From: Arenicola marina
Lineage: Eukaryota > Annelida > Polychaeta > Arenicolidae
Length of the DNA stretch: 64,000 bases
NCBI GenBank assembly: GCA_964019135.1
Contig: OZ025250.1
Span: forward strand, 53,815,357-53,879,356
Direction of reading: 5' to 3'
A program made the translations under genes and the position numbers. Shown piece by piece: positions 33,766 to 43,607 of the stretch. The notes below the pieces were generated by a model. That model did not search any database. It worked only from the letters and a program-made list of their open reading frames with translations, and had not been told where the DNA came from. Each line of letters starts with the position of its first letter. The first letter of the stretch is position 1.

Positions 33766-35602
33766 GTTTTGCACCTCGCCAGTATGTTGTTTTTGTAGTC
33801 ATGTCGATTTAATTATTTGTAATTTGAGTTCTTTAATAGAAACAATCAATGCATTTGAATTTTCATAATAAGATTAGCACACTTATAGCGATACAGGTAT
33901 ACATTTATTTTATTTTATTTTATTATTTAACACATATCATTTTAGACTAGCCGAGGAATTTGTGCCAACATTCATTGTCGTCAAGAAAATATTTGAGGAA
34001 AATATTTTTTGTCTTTGGCATTTTAATTTGTTTTCAATCAATTATAAGACAACCCTTCGCTCCATGCGTCACACTTACATAGAGTCGAAGCCGATGCTAC
34101 ATAATAATATGTACCGTACACCGCCGATAGAGCGCTCGCGCCTGCTTCGGCTACCCGAAGCTGAAAACACGAATGCAAGCAACTAATCGAGGCCCGTATA
34201 ACAATTTTATACTTCAATGGAAAAGACATATTTTAATTTCCTTTTACCTGTGTGCCTGTACATGTATATGATGTTAAAAGGCATATTGTTGCATGCCCTT
34301 TTGCTAGATTCGGGTGTGGAAAGCGTATCTTTCTTGTGGGTTACCGCATAATAATTCACACTGTTGATCTTTAACACCCCATGCCATATTCCATGCCGCG
34401 AAGTCATATTTAAATATCATGGTCAGTGGTGGATCCACAGGGGATAGAGATACATGGGTTTCGGAACCCTACGCCGTTGAAGCCAGGATGCAAAACATCT
34501 TAGGTGTTGATCCTCTCCCCACTTGGTACATTACCCCCTCCCCCTACCATATTAAACTACCGACCGAATTACCCTGCTCTCTCTGCAAAATCATGGATCC
34601 GCACCTGATCGTGTGTGCGTTTTCCATTGGATATAGTTGGCAATCACACATCGTGATAAACGATAGCGAAGATCAAAAGTTCAATATCCAAACCATGAAA
34701 GAAAAGGGAATCCAATGAAAACTTGTGCCCGGTGGGAAGCTCTGGGTGGTTATAGCAAAAGGAGGGGTCATCAGAATATGGGAATCATTGCAAAAATCAC
34801 AGAGGTTTAAAGGACAATGCCGGGGCCATCTCATTTACATTTCCAATTAAAATATAGGGAATTAACTAAACATTACACACAATTTAATTTAATTTAATCA
34901 TAAATCAGTCAATTTCCAAGTTTTGCACGACCACCGTAATTGTCATGAGTACCCGCCTCAGGGCACTGATGATGACCTCACCGACGATGAAGCAACCAGT
35001 AGGTTTAGACGACTACTACCACCGGAAGCTATAATATCATCGAAGCGGTTTAATGGGGGACATGCAGGTTTTCGTAGTTCCCGTGTCGGCCTTTGATGAC
35101 GTTTTGTTCCAGTCGGCCTTAAATGCTGCAGACGCCTGGGGTAGTTGCATGAGCCAGGCCTGGGCTAGTGGCCTGAACTAGCGACCTAAGTAACCGGCTT
35201 GAACTAGGCCTGTGGTAGCGGCCTGAGCTAAGATAAGATAATATAAGTTAAGATATAATACTGTATTTTGTTTTCTCGGCATATGGAAGTCAGCAATATA
35301 CATTAGTACAAGTGCTGAGGACTGACAATAATAAAACGACATGAGTGCTATCCTCTATTTACCCGATAGCTATGTTGCACAATGTGCACGAATTAGTGAC
35401 ACATGAAGACATCCGAGGTTGGCAGCAATGTTTTGAATTCCTTAGCAGATTTCATTAACTTTGTTTCTTTTTTTAGCATATTCCATAACCCCCTGCCTTG
35501 ACACTTTACTGAATGTTGGCCATAGGCCGTTGTCTCAACACGTAGCGTACATAGAGTTGGTCCATTTTACAATACCTAATTGCTTTCCTTTAAATGATGC
35601 AT
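33766..35602. other. Intron-like region; no supported exon
   Basis: Lies inside the carboxypeptidase-like locus. An A/T run with TATTTTATTT units is at 33,904-33,928. I did not find the exon that should encode the segment before the last exon (family motif around SIITTIY). Confidence 0.4.
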
Positions 35603-36809
35603 GGGTTGAAGGTAACCAGGTCGAGGACTGACCGTCGTTGGACGGACGAACGTCCTTCGTAGTACGTACTTCCAATAAGGTTCGTGTGCACTTCGTTCAA
35701 AGGACGGATGGTTTTGACATGTTGATTTACTTATGTATATTTGTTTCTGCATATATTACCCTTGTTCAGCTTCATTGGATTGGATGATATGAGGGAAGCC
35801 CATTATTAGGGTCTAAACCTCGTTGTGAGATCATAATTAACCCGGCAGTGAATTATGGGAGCATTCCAGACATGTAAACATGTCCGAGGCGGAGGCTCTA
35901 CAAACCCTTAAAAGTCTACAAAGGCATTTGAAAGACTTTTTGCAAGACCTGCCATGTAAGTATATTGATATCTTTGCATCTCTAGTTTCGTTTTATCGTC
36001 ATTTACAAAAGATTCCACGGCATATTTGTCAGATAATGGACGGAAAGGGCACCTGTTGTCACGAACAGAATTGCGTCCCCAGATCAACGGACGCGCAACT
36101 CTGACCAGGGCTGCTCCGAAAAAAAAAATCTTGTTTAGTCTGAATGACGATGCGAAACTATCAGAATTCATAACAACTGTGTCAACATTAACTGTGTCAA
36201 CAATACTGTGCTAAATAGATATGTTCTGCAACGACATTAGGGTCCCAAACCCACCCGCTCTTGCAGTAATTGGGCTCTGAGCATCCCGTACTTCATTCGT
36301 AGTACGCCAGTTGGTCGTCCTTCCATCGAAGGGCGGCTGCTATGCTTTACCATACCATCGACATTGTTTTAGCCTAATCAGACAAATATGCCATAGAATT
36401 TATACCAAATCGGTTCATAACATAAATACAGATGCTAGTCTTCTAAAATATAATGAGGGTTCAGCTTGGAAAGGATTCCATGTGATGTGCCAGGTAAAAA
36501 CATGTGGAAAATTGGTGTCTCTCAGTGCTCGTTCGCACCGTTCAGTCAAAAAGTTGGAATTACCCGCCCAACAGGATACAATGTCATGATTTCTAAATAT
36601 AGAGTTGCTCATTGTGAAGGTATTCCCATGGTTAGATCAATAGGAATGCAGCGTAGATCTATATTTGCATACTATGAACACATGCATGTTGTTACAAAGT
36701 GGCTGCACCTCGATTTAGGTTCACGCATACTGCGAATGAAGTATGTACTTCGTTTGACGGTCGTACTACGAACGACGGTGGTCCTCGACCTGGTTTACCA
36801 GGCCCAACC
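35603..36809. mobile_element. TIR DNA transposon, about 1.2 kb
   Basis: Left end (35,603-35,660) and right end (36,740-36,809) are imperfect inverted repeats sharing ACCAGGTCGAGGAC and TTCGTAGTACG. A further CTTCATTCGTAGTACG lies at 36,292-36,307. A possible short exon, ATG at 35,880 to a GTAAGT donor at 35,955, reads MSEAEALQTLKSLQRHLKDF, but no transposase core follows. The right end GGGCCTGGTAAACCAGG is reminiscent of Harbinger/ISL2EU-type ends; this is only a resemblance. No target-site duplication could be fixed. Confidence 0.5.
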
Positions 36810-37389
36810 TCGTGTAAACTTCTAAAGCTATACCCCGCAACCGCTCAACATATAGCAATTGTCTACCCGCTTTCTTCCTCAACTATGTATATGCCTGATC
36901 TAAAATCATTAAAAACAAATCTCAGTGCACGCTCCCGTGAGCCTTTCACAGGAATGCCACACAATGGGGCAATAATTAAAATTTCTAACGATGAATGAAT
37001 TAAATAATGTCAGTTTGCTATCAAAATCCATGAATTTAGACACCTTAGCTAACAGATTGAGACTTTTACCGGCCTTTTTGCACAAACTTGATATGTGGCT
37101 GCGGAAATTTCCGATCCACTATATGAATACCTAGTAGTGTTCCTTCCTGTTCCGCTGCCAGTTCTGTACCAGAAACGGAAAACATTTAGTCTCACCTATT
37201 TCGTTTCTCCTTATTTTATTTATGCTTAATAAGTTGTATATGTATTGGCAAAAATGAAGATCAATGACAATAGAAGATTTGCACATGTTACTTGGTAGAA
37301 TTCAATATGTGATTAACTCAACCGATTAGAAAAATTATATTTACTTTTCCGTTCTTGTCTCTCCTCGCTGAAGTGCGCTGATGGCGATG

Positions 37390-37700
37390 CGAAAATATGG
37401 TCGGAATTTAACATCTCCAGGCGCCTCAATGTTATTGGTTCGTGTGTTCTTTTGCCTACGTATTTAGCATACAGGTCTTCCTCAAATCAATCTTTCTCAA
37501 AGTGTTCTGAACATACTTTTGAATGTCTGGCGGACTTAAAACTCTCACGGGCAATGTTGTGAAGCCATTGCCGCAACAGCTGCTGGTCGCCTACTAGTAG
37601 TGGCAGGTCAGTGCTGACAGATTGGGAGGGGTAGAAAGATATGTTGTTTGCTGTCCTTTTTCGCACTTGAATTGTGACTTTCAACAGCTGAACAGTACAT
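37390..37700 (-). pseudogene. THAP-domain relic
   Basis: THAP domains are C2CH zinc fingers of DNA-binding proteins and of P-like or Kolobok-like transposases. From ATG 37,698-37,700 one frame reads MYCSAVESHNSSAKKDSKQH, resembling the THAP N-terminus with the second Cys lost. A second frame continues with LLRQWLHNIARESF and CSEHFEKD, the CxxH half. A TGA at 37,487-37,489 takes the place of the usual Cys codon after EKD, then FEEDLYAKYVG and RRLEMLNSDHIF follow the family pattern. There is thus one frameshift and one stop. No transposase domain was recognised next to it, so host gene or transposon origin is open. Confidence 0.7.
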
Positions 37701-38118
37701 CGTTTTTGTTATATAAATCCGTCGATGTCTCAAATTTCGGTTGTCACTATTCATGAGAAGTGTTATGCCGAAAATTTGTTAAATAGACGCAGTTTCTCCC
37801 ATGTAAACACATTTTTCGCCCGGTGACGTCAATGCCTGTGTGTGATTGGCTAACAATGGTCACGTGTTCAGAACATGTCGACACCCGCCTGACGGGCGAA
37901 AATCAGTATTTATACTGTTGATGTGCGATTTTCTCGCTGATGCTTTCTTTTCAAGCAAAATAATTAACTGCAAATACATTTTATAGCAAACGGAGTTTTT
38001 CTTTTATATCGCATTGCAGCCGCCGGGCATTTTCTTTTAAATTTACCATTTGAATTTGACTTGATTTGAATTTGAGTTGATTTGAAATTAAATTTGACCT
38101 GATCTTCCTCTCACTAAC

Positions 38119-38324
38119 CAGCTCATCGTTGTCAACAGGCAAGGTTTCGGTGTAGTAGTACGGCCATATCCACGAGTTCCCGTTTCATTCGAATGAGATG
38201 AAGAGGTCCCAGGAGCCCAGTCTCTCCGGGTCCAGGATGAAATTCCCCACTGCGCTGGTCTCCGGCTCCGAGAAGGCACAAGGTCCGATGTAGCCGATGG
38301 CGCAAGGCCTGGTGGGACCGCCCT
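38119..38324 (-). pseudogene. Carboxypeptidase A-like exon with stop at zinc-ligand site
   Basis: Bounded by acceptor TTACAG and donor GTTAGT, 206 bases. CAIGYIGPCAFSEPETSAV and SWIWPYYYTETLP match the M14 segment C(S)ETYxGPxxFSEPETKAV...HSYSQLLLYPYGYT. An in-frame TGA at 38,185-38,187 falls one residue after the position of the third zinc ligand, and that histidine position itself reads Glu (ISFE). The exon boundaries still look functional, so inactivation may be fairly recent, or the stop could be a sequencing or assembly error. Confidence 0.75.
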
Positions 38325-39183
38325 CTGTAATGGGGTGCAGTTATGGATCACTAAGTAGATGGTGACAATGAATGAGGGTTTTAGGCCACATTTGTGTACA
38401 CATAAATTGAGCCTTGCTGTGTCAGGTATCAGCAGGTGACGTTGAATGGCTCGGCCAGCAGAGCGGGAACCATTGTACTAAACGTGAATTACGGACCAAC
38501 ACCTCTTGCTGACTGGGTTCGCCAATAATTATTGACGACTGTGTCAATCTTGACATAATAATAGTAATCGTGAGATAATATAGAATGAAGTAGAATAATT
38601 GCCAAATACCGGTCATGTACTGAGCTCTTAGAAATAAAGAGGCCGAATCTCAGTTTGTTTGTATGCTTTATGCAAACGTTTTTAGCGATTTCTTGGCACG
38701 TTCTCTTTTCACAAACATTCTCATCTGTTTAGTTTATGCAGTTGGTTTTGAAATAAAAGATAACGTGTTGCCGCCATTTTAACACACAGTTCCAGGGGAG
38801 GGGGAAGGGGTGGTGATCTCTGGGTGAAGTCCCGGCCGGAGGCGCAATAGGAGCATATCTCACAGACTCTGGGGTCATATATAATAGATGCCTATCATAT
38901 CATGTATTCCCCATTATATGTGTTTATTACAGATACACTATGTAACAGCTGTATGCTTATTACCCAATGTAAAGTAATATGTTATTATGTACCTGTTGTC
39001 TTGGCGATGACAAATATATCAAGATCACCTATGGAGAACAGGCAGATGCAGAATGTTTTACCTGACATTATTATATATTATACTCCTCAATGCTCTTCAG
39101 TCACCCATTGTCGCATATCCATTATGTCGCCGCTTCTCCTTACAAAGTTGAGCAAACTTTGTTGTACTACTGGATGCACTCAC
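38325..39183. other. Intron-like region; expected zinc-site exon not found
   Basis: M14 genes should have exons here coding for the HxxE zinc motif (HAREW-like) and the GVDxNRNW segment. I searched the minus strand by eye and saw neither. Only A/T-rich DNA and a purine-rich tract (38,797-38,812) are present. Confidence 0.45.
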
Positions 39184-39285
39184 CTTGAAAGCTCTCAGAC
39201 TTCTGCCTTCCCAGGAGTAACCGATCGTCTCCAAGCTGCAGCGGGAGCCGCACAACGCGTCCATCTCATCCAGATATACGTTCAT
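39184..39285 (-). pseudogene. Carboxypeptidase A-like exon (start of the mature domain)
   Basis: A 102-base exon of 34 codons between CTGCAG and GTGAGT. VYLDEMDALC and SLETIGYSWEGRSLRAFK match the M14 pattern IYxxMDxLxxxYPxLVSxxxIGxSYEGRxIxVLK. It is open and has good splice sites. It belongs with the exons at 41,371, 38,119 and 33,560 on the same strand. Confidence 0.7.
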
Positions 39286-39289
39286 CTGC

Positions 39290-40475
39290 AGAAAGCGTGT
39301 GGTAGTGTTGATTATAAGCCAATTGGAACAAGTAGTCATCACACAATGATACCGAAGCCATCAATGTTGTGGGCCGGTTTTTAAGAGAAGAGCTAAGGGA
39401 TATTTATGAGCTATAGGGGCCAGCAAAAATAACACGCGTTCATAGGAGGATTATGCATTAAACTGGTGATTCGCGTCTGTTGGGTGACGCGCCCTCACTA
39501 GAGCCAACATTTGAGTACCAGGAACCAGCTAACTGCCCGGTTTGTGCGTCAAGAATCGGGTGTTCGGGAATATGATTTTGGCTTGCTTTGCTCCGGGTTT
39601 TCCCACGATAATAGTATTATATAATTAAAGATGAGACATTGATACATCAAAAATACGTAGTCATCAGCAAGTCATGTTCGATCATTCCGTTGGAAGCGTT
39701 GCATGTTCAGGATACTCATAGATGTTTACATTTCTGAGACAAACGAAGCAACCATGCTGTAGGTACTGTAGTACTTAAAAGTTCCCCCACCCCTTGTGTG
39801 CACTACGTCATAAACATTGATATCATACTTTCGGTGCCCTTCATAATGAGGACCATATAGTAACGCATACATAAATTAAAGAGTTAACACCTTTTTCAGA
39901 TTGTATGTCTAGTAAGTGCGTCCAATATGTTCAGTAAGTCTTCAGCAAATTCTAGCATGTACGTTGCTTCATGAGCAACTTTGATATTGATATTGACAAG
40001 CATACGGCACATCCTGCTGGATTACCTGATCCCAAGTTAGGTAATAAGTAAAGTTGTAGTCACGTAATCCAACTGTCGGGTCTCTTCCGCCGATATTCTT
40101 GTCGATATTTCTGCAATATCAATATGATAGATTCAACTGACATATTTCTGACAGAATGGTATTGTACTCCGCACTATTCATCATGATTATTTCATAGATA
40201 TGTTGACTACTATATTACTACTATATTAATGTAGATAATTAGTACCTCCAAGTTGTGCGCTCAAAAGATATTGTCGTAATGTCAGATATGTCCCATCTAA
40301 AATATATTAAAGTTCAACCAAGTGTCGTACGCCTTGCTTTGGTTATCGGACAAAGCAGTAACGTAATCATCAGGGAGATAACGTCTTCATAACAACGCGC
40401 CTCGCCATTAGCATAAAGCTTGAACACTTAAACAGATTAAGTATATGCTTAAAGAAATATGTTCTGTAATTTTTG
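39290..40475. other. Intron-like region; propeptide exons not found
   Basis: A procarboxypeptidase would need propeptide exons between the signal-peptide exon and 39,285. I could not recognise any on the minus strand. No repeat is evident. Confidence 0.4.
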
Positions 40476-40480
40476 TATTG

Positions 40481-40634
40481 CAGGGGCGGATCTAGGAATT
40501 TGCCAAGGGGGGGGGGGGTTGCTGTCTGAAAACTTGCGACAGGGGGGTGGGGGGGGGGGCTCTGCTCGGAGAAGCCGACTTTAACAGTGTATGTTCAGGT
40601 TCCCAACATACCCCCCCCCCTGGATCCGCCCCTA
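40481..40634. mobile_element. MITE, hAT-like, 154 bp (copy 2)
   Basis: Same family as 15,098-15,280. It has ends CAGGGGCGGATC / GATCCGCCCCTA, the same CTGAAAACTTGCGAC and AACAGTGTATG interior, and a perfect 5-bp target-site duplication TATTG (40,476-40,480; 40,635-40,639). Confidence 0.85.
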
Positions 40635-40815
40635 TATTGTATAAAATAGTCGTTTTATGTTGAGGTTGTTTTACACACTCAACGAGATATAAAACTTGTG
40701 TTTCACCAAATCAAATGTTCTCACATGCAAATGCAAAACACATACTGTAAAGTTCGTTTTGAAGAGTAGAAAAAGCCATATGGATCACTCTAATTACGAC
40801 GAACCTGTAGCAAAC

Positions 40816-41104
40816 CACAGGTGCCTCAATCGTGGGTGGTGGGGGCCGGAGGGGGTGGGGGGGGGGCGGCTTCACACATATCTCATATAAAGCGAGAAGG
40901 TAGGCAAAGCATTTTGCAGCCAGAAAACCGAACAACATCGGTCGATTTCGTCAACAAATTGCCACGACTGCGCGGTTTCCTCGCTTAATTCAATGCTTCA
41001 ACATTTTACTCACGAAATTCTCACGCAATCCCCTTCAAACACACCTTTAAATCGCCGCCCCCCCTTCCATCCCACCCCACCCACCCACGATTGAGGCACC
41101 TGTG
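40816..41104. mobile_element. MITE, 289 bp, CACAGGTGCCTCAATCGTGGG ends
   Basis: The first 23 bases (40,816-40,838) and the last 23 (41,082-41,104) are exact inverted repeats that then drift into G-rich and C-rich flanks. A 7-bp duplication AGCAAAC lies at 40,809-40,815 and 41,105-41,111. The ends and the near-8-bp duplication fit a hAT-type element (inference). There is no coding capacity. Confidence 0.8.
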
Positions 41105-41144
41105 AGCAAACACACTCACTTTGCGTAGATTCCCATCGGGTTAA

Positions 41145-41235
41145 CATCGTAGTCGAGTAGGCAGCGCGTTAGGCTATTGTCCAGTGTGCTCCGCAAGCGA
41201 CCGGTGCGTCATTCGAATCGCAACCGTGCAAATGT
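41145..41235 (+). repeat. tRNA-like head of a possible SINE
   Basis: TAGTCGAGTAGG (A-box-like) at about 41,150-41,161 is followed some 50 bases later by ATTCGAATC (B-box-like) at about 41,211-41,219. The spacing suits a tRNA-derived promoter. No full cloverleaf or tail was seen, so this is weak. Confidence 0.3.
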
Positions 41236-41370
41236 CTATATACATATCCCATGATGTTCTTCGCAAATAGTAGAGGATACTACCAGAGATAGTTGACAAG
41301 TTAATTAAGCCTTCCCATGCGACATGTATCAGTCTCACTTTAACCAACCGGCTATTTGTCATCTACTTAC

Positions 41371-41444
41371 CCATTGTAGTTGACTTTGGAGGCATAGGCC
41401 ACAGTCAGGGCGCAGAGGCATGCAGCAAAGATGTGAGCGTCCAT
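41371..41444 (-). CDS. Signal-peptide first exon of the carboxypeptidase A-like gene
   Basis: ATG at 41,442-41,444 opens a 74-base exon ending at a GTAAGT donor. It encodes MDAHIFAACLCALTVAYA, a clean secretory signal, then SKVNYNG, like the start of procarboxypeptidase propeptides (KVxYDGHQVLR). It is on the same strand and upstream of the M14 exons, which is why I link them. Whether the transcript is still made is unclear: LINE-B has inserted at 41,490, 46 bases upstream of the ATG, and separates the exon from its original promoter. Confidence 0.55.
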
Positions 41445-41809
41445 GATAACAGGTGTTTGAAACAGCAATGACAGTAATATACATCGGAACGAGGGTAGTA
41501 GGCGACCCAGCAAAGTGAACATTGCTTCCAACATTGCTCTGGGTTTTCTACCAATATTACACGTCTGCTGGCGCGGAATGCGACAATATCTTGGATATTT
41601 GTGATAACGCGATGCATGGACCAATCTGGACTTTTCTTTAAGCACTGTAAGTTCATATTATACAGTTCTAGGCTATTTGAATGTTAGCCATATGCACCTG
41701 TTTGTTTACCATTACATGCACAGCCATTTTGGTCTCGAAGGCTTCATCAAAACGCCAGGCGTTGTACATTTCACCAGACTTGAAATATACAAGTTGTGAC
41801 CACTGAACC

Positions 41810-43372
41810 ATGGATAACTCAGCACCTGTTATGGTTGAGCCGGTGTTCTTCAAGGACTCAGACCTGGCCGTGAACACCGAAAACACCATCGCAACCGATA
41901 AACCCTCAATCTTCGAAGTATGCGAAGCTGTTCGGAAGGCGATAGGTCACACCCCGGAGGGCGCACAAGCTCCGGAATATGGCAGACGGGAGTGCTGGCG
42001 GATCTACCTGGCCAGCAAGGCCGCCCGGGCAGATCTGCTAATTCGTCGTGAACTACGCATCAAGGAGGTGAAGGTGACGTTGTACGACAAAAACCCCAAT
42101 GTAACGAGACAGGACACTCCCAGAGAGCAACGGGAAAAAATTACAATCCGATATTTACCCATGTCCGTCAGCAGTGATGAGGTGGTGAAAATTCTAGAGG
42201 AGAAAGGCGTTAAGGTAACGACAGCGATTAAATACGCCAACGCGAGAAACCCAGACGGAATGTTAACGAACTACAAAAACGGAGATAGATTCTGCTACGC
42301 CGCGGCGCCGATCTATCCACTGCTTCCACGCCAGATACGAGTAGTGGGGATGAGGTGCAAGACTTTTCACCAAGGACAATTTTCCGTACCCTGCAAAGCT
42401 TGTGACCAGAGCGGTAACAAAGCCGGCAACAAATCATGCCCTGCACTAAATGAGGCTGACGATGTCACAGCATTCAAAGGACACCACAACATCCTGTCAA
42501 ACTTTCACCATGCGAAGATCGTCGCGTTTGGATGTGAGTTTGACAGCGTGGAACACGCATACCAATGGAAACGTGCCAGTGATTTGGGTCAAACGGAGCT
42601 AGCGACAAAAATAAAAGAGGCCTCTCACGCAGGTGAAGCAAAGAAGCACAGCCAAGAACTCCCGAAGGAGCTGGCTGTATCATGGGACGACAAACGAGAA
42701 GGCGTTATGGAACACCTGATACGTCTTAAAGCGCAACAAAACGAAAGCTTCACACGCGCTCTGCTCGATTGTAAATCCAGCATAGCTGAGGCAACAACCG
42801 ACCGAGTGTGGGGCACCGGTCTACGGGCCGACCACACTCTCATGACGAAAAAAGATTTCTGGCCCGGAATGAACCTCCTAGGTGCCATCATGATGCGCGT
42901 TAGGAAAGAACTTGTGGCCCAGCCCGACGAAGCCCAAACTGAGACCACATGCCGCAGCGACGGCGACGCGCAGGCGTCCACTCGGTCAGGAGCGGAGACT
43001 GAGCCCAAGGAAACATCGAACACCGAATCAAACAACGACAATGACCATATGTCCGACACGACGACACAGTCACAAGGCGGTGACGAGACCCCCAACCCTG
43101 AAGACTGCGCCGAGACACGCAGCAGGCAGCGGACACGAGCCTCCACAAGGACACGACATGATGCAAGTAGCAGTCAACACCGTCCAGCCCACCATCGACA
43201 GACCGGGGGCGCTGCAAACAAATCACAGGCTTCGATCGCAAGCTACCTTCATCGAGACTCGAGCCACAATAGATCAATCTCCAGTAAACGAAAGCACTCC
43301 GCCAACTCGCCATCGGGAACAGCCAAACAGGGACGGACCTATGGCGGAGCCGAACCAGCAGACGACACTTGA
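41810..43372 (+). CDS. LINE-B ORF1: gag-like protein with NADAR domain
   Basis: 520 residues. The N-terminal half is LINE gag-like: an RRM-like fold at about 108-190 (EKITIRYLPMSVSSDEVVKI) and a zinc-knuckle-like CKACDQSGNKAGNKSC at 195-210 with Asn for the usual His. Residues 219-367 form a NADAR/YbiA domain with all its landmarks: LSNF 229-232, SVEHAYQ 246-252, KREGVMEHLIRLKAQQN, EATTDRVWGTG 327-337 and WPGMNLLGAIMMRVR 351-365. They align directly with E. coli YbiA (FSNF, TSEHYFQ, YWGDG, KNRLGYLLMELR). NADAR proteins bind or hydrolyse ADP-ribose compounds, and some remove ADP-ribose from DNA guanine. The C-terminus (370-520) is polar, Ser/Thr/Gln-rich and basic, probably disordered. No stop or frameshift. 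A role in the retrotransposition cycle is inference. Confidence 0.93.
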   Translation: MDNSAPVMVEPVFFKDSDLAVNTENTIATDKPSIFEVCEAVRKAIGHTPEGAQAPEYGRRECWRIYLASKAARADLLIRRELRIKEVKVTLYDKNPNVTRQDTPREQREKITIRYLPMSVSSDEVVKILEEKGVKVTTAIKYANARNPDGMLTNYKNGDRFCYAAAPIYPLLPRQIRVVGMRCKTFHQGQFSVPCKACDQSGNKAGNKSCPALNEADDVTAFKGHHNILSNFHHAKIVAFGCEFDSVEHAYQWKRASDLGQTELATKIKEASHAGEAKKHSQELPKELAVSWDDKREGVMEHLIRLKAQQNESFTRALLDCKSSIAEATTDRVWGTGLRADHTLMTKKDFWPGMNLLGAIMMRVRKELVAQPDEAQTETTCRSDGDAQASTRSGAETEPKETSNTESNNDNDHMSDTTTQSQGGDETPNPEDCAETRSRQRTRASTRTRHDASSSQHRPAHHRQTGGAANKSQASIASYLHRDSSHNRSISSKRKHSANSPSGTAKQGRTYGGAEPADDT

Positions 43373-43607
43373 TCATCCTGACGGCCGCGGCGCCATAACG
43401 ATGACGTTTTAAGGATATGTCAGCGGACTACGAATTAGAAAATCGGAAGACATTATTAATATGTCGAATTACCAAGGGATAATTACCCAAAGTATGCCTA
43501 TATTATGACTATATAGCTGAATTGCAATCAAACATTGGCGAATCGTGAGTATACAATTGATTCATGCCATCTTTATATTAAGGGTCAAATACTCATGTGA
43601 TAAATAA

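Noticed and set aside
35880-36104. 74-codon frame as a host gene
   Set aside because: It lies inside a TIR element and beyond the GTAAGT donor the frame has no recognisable content; kept only as a possible element exon.
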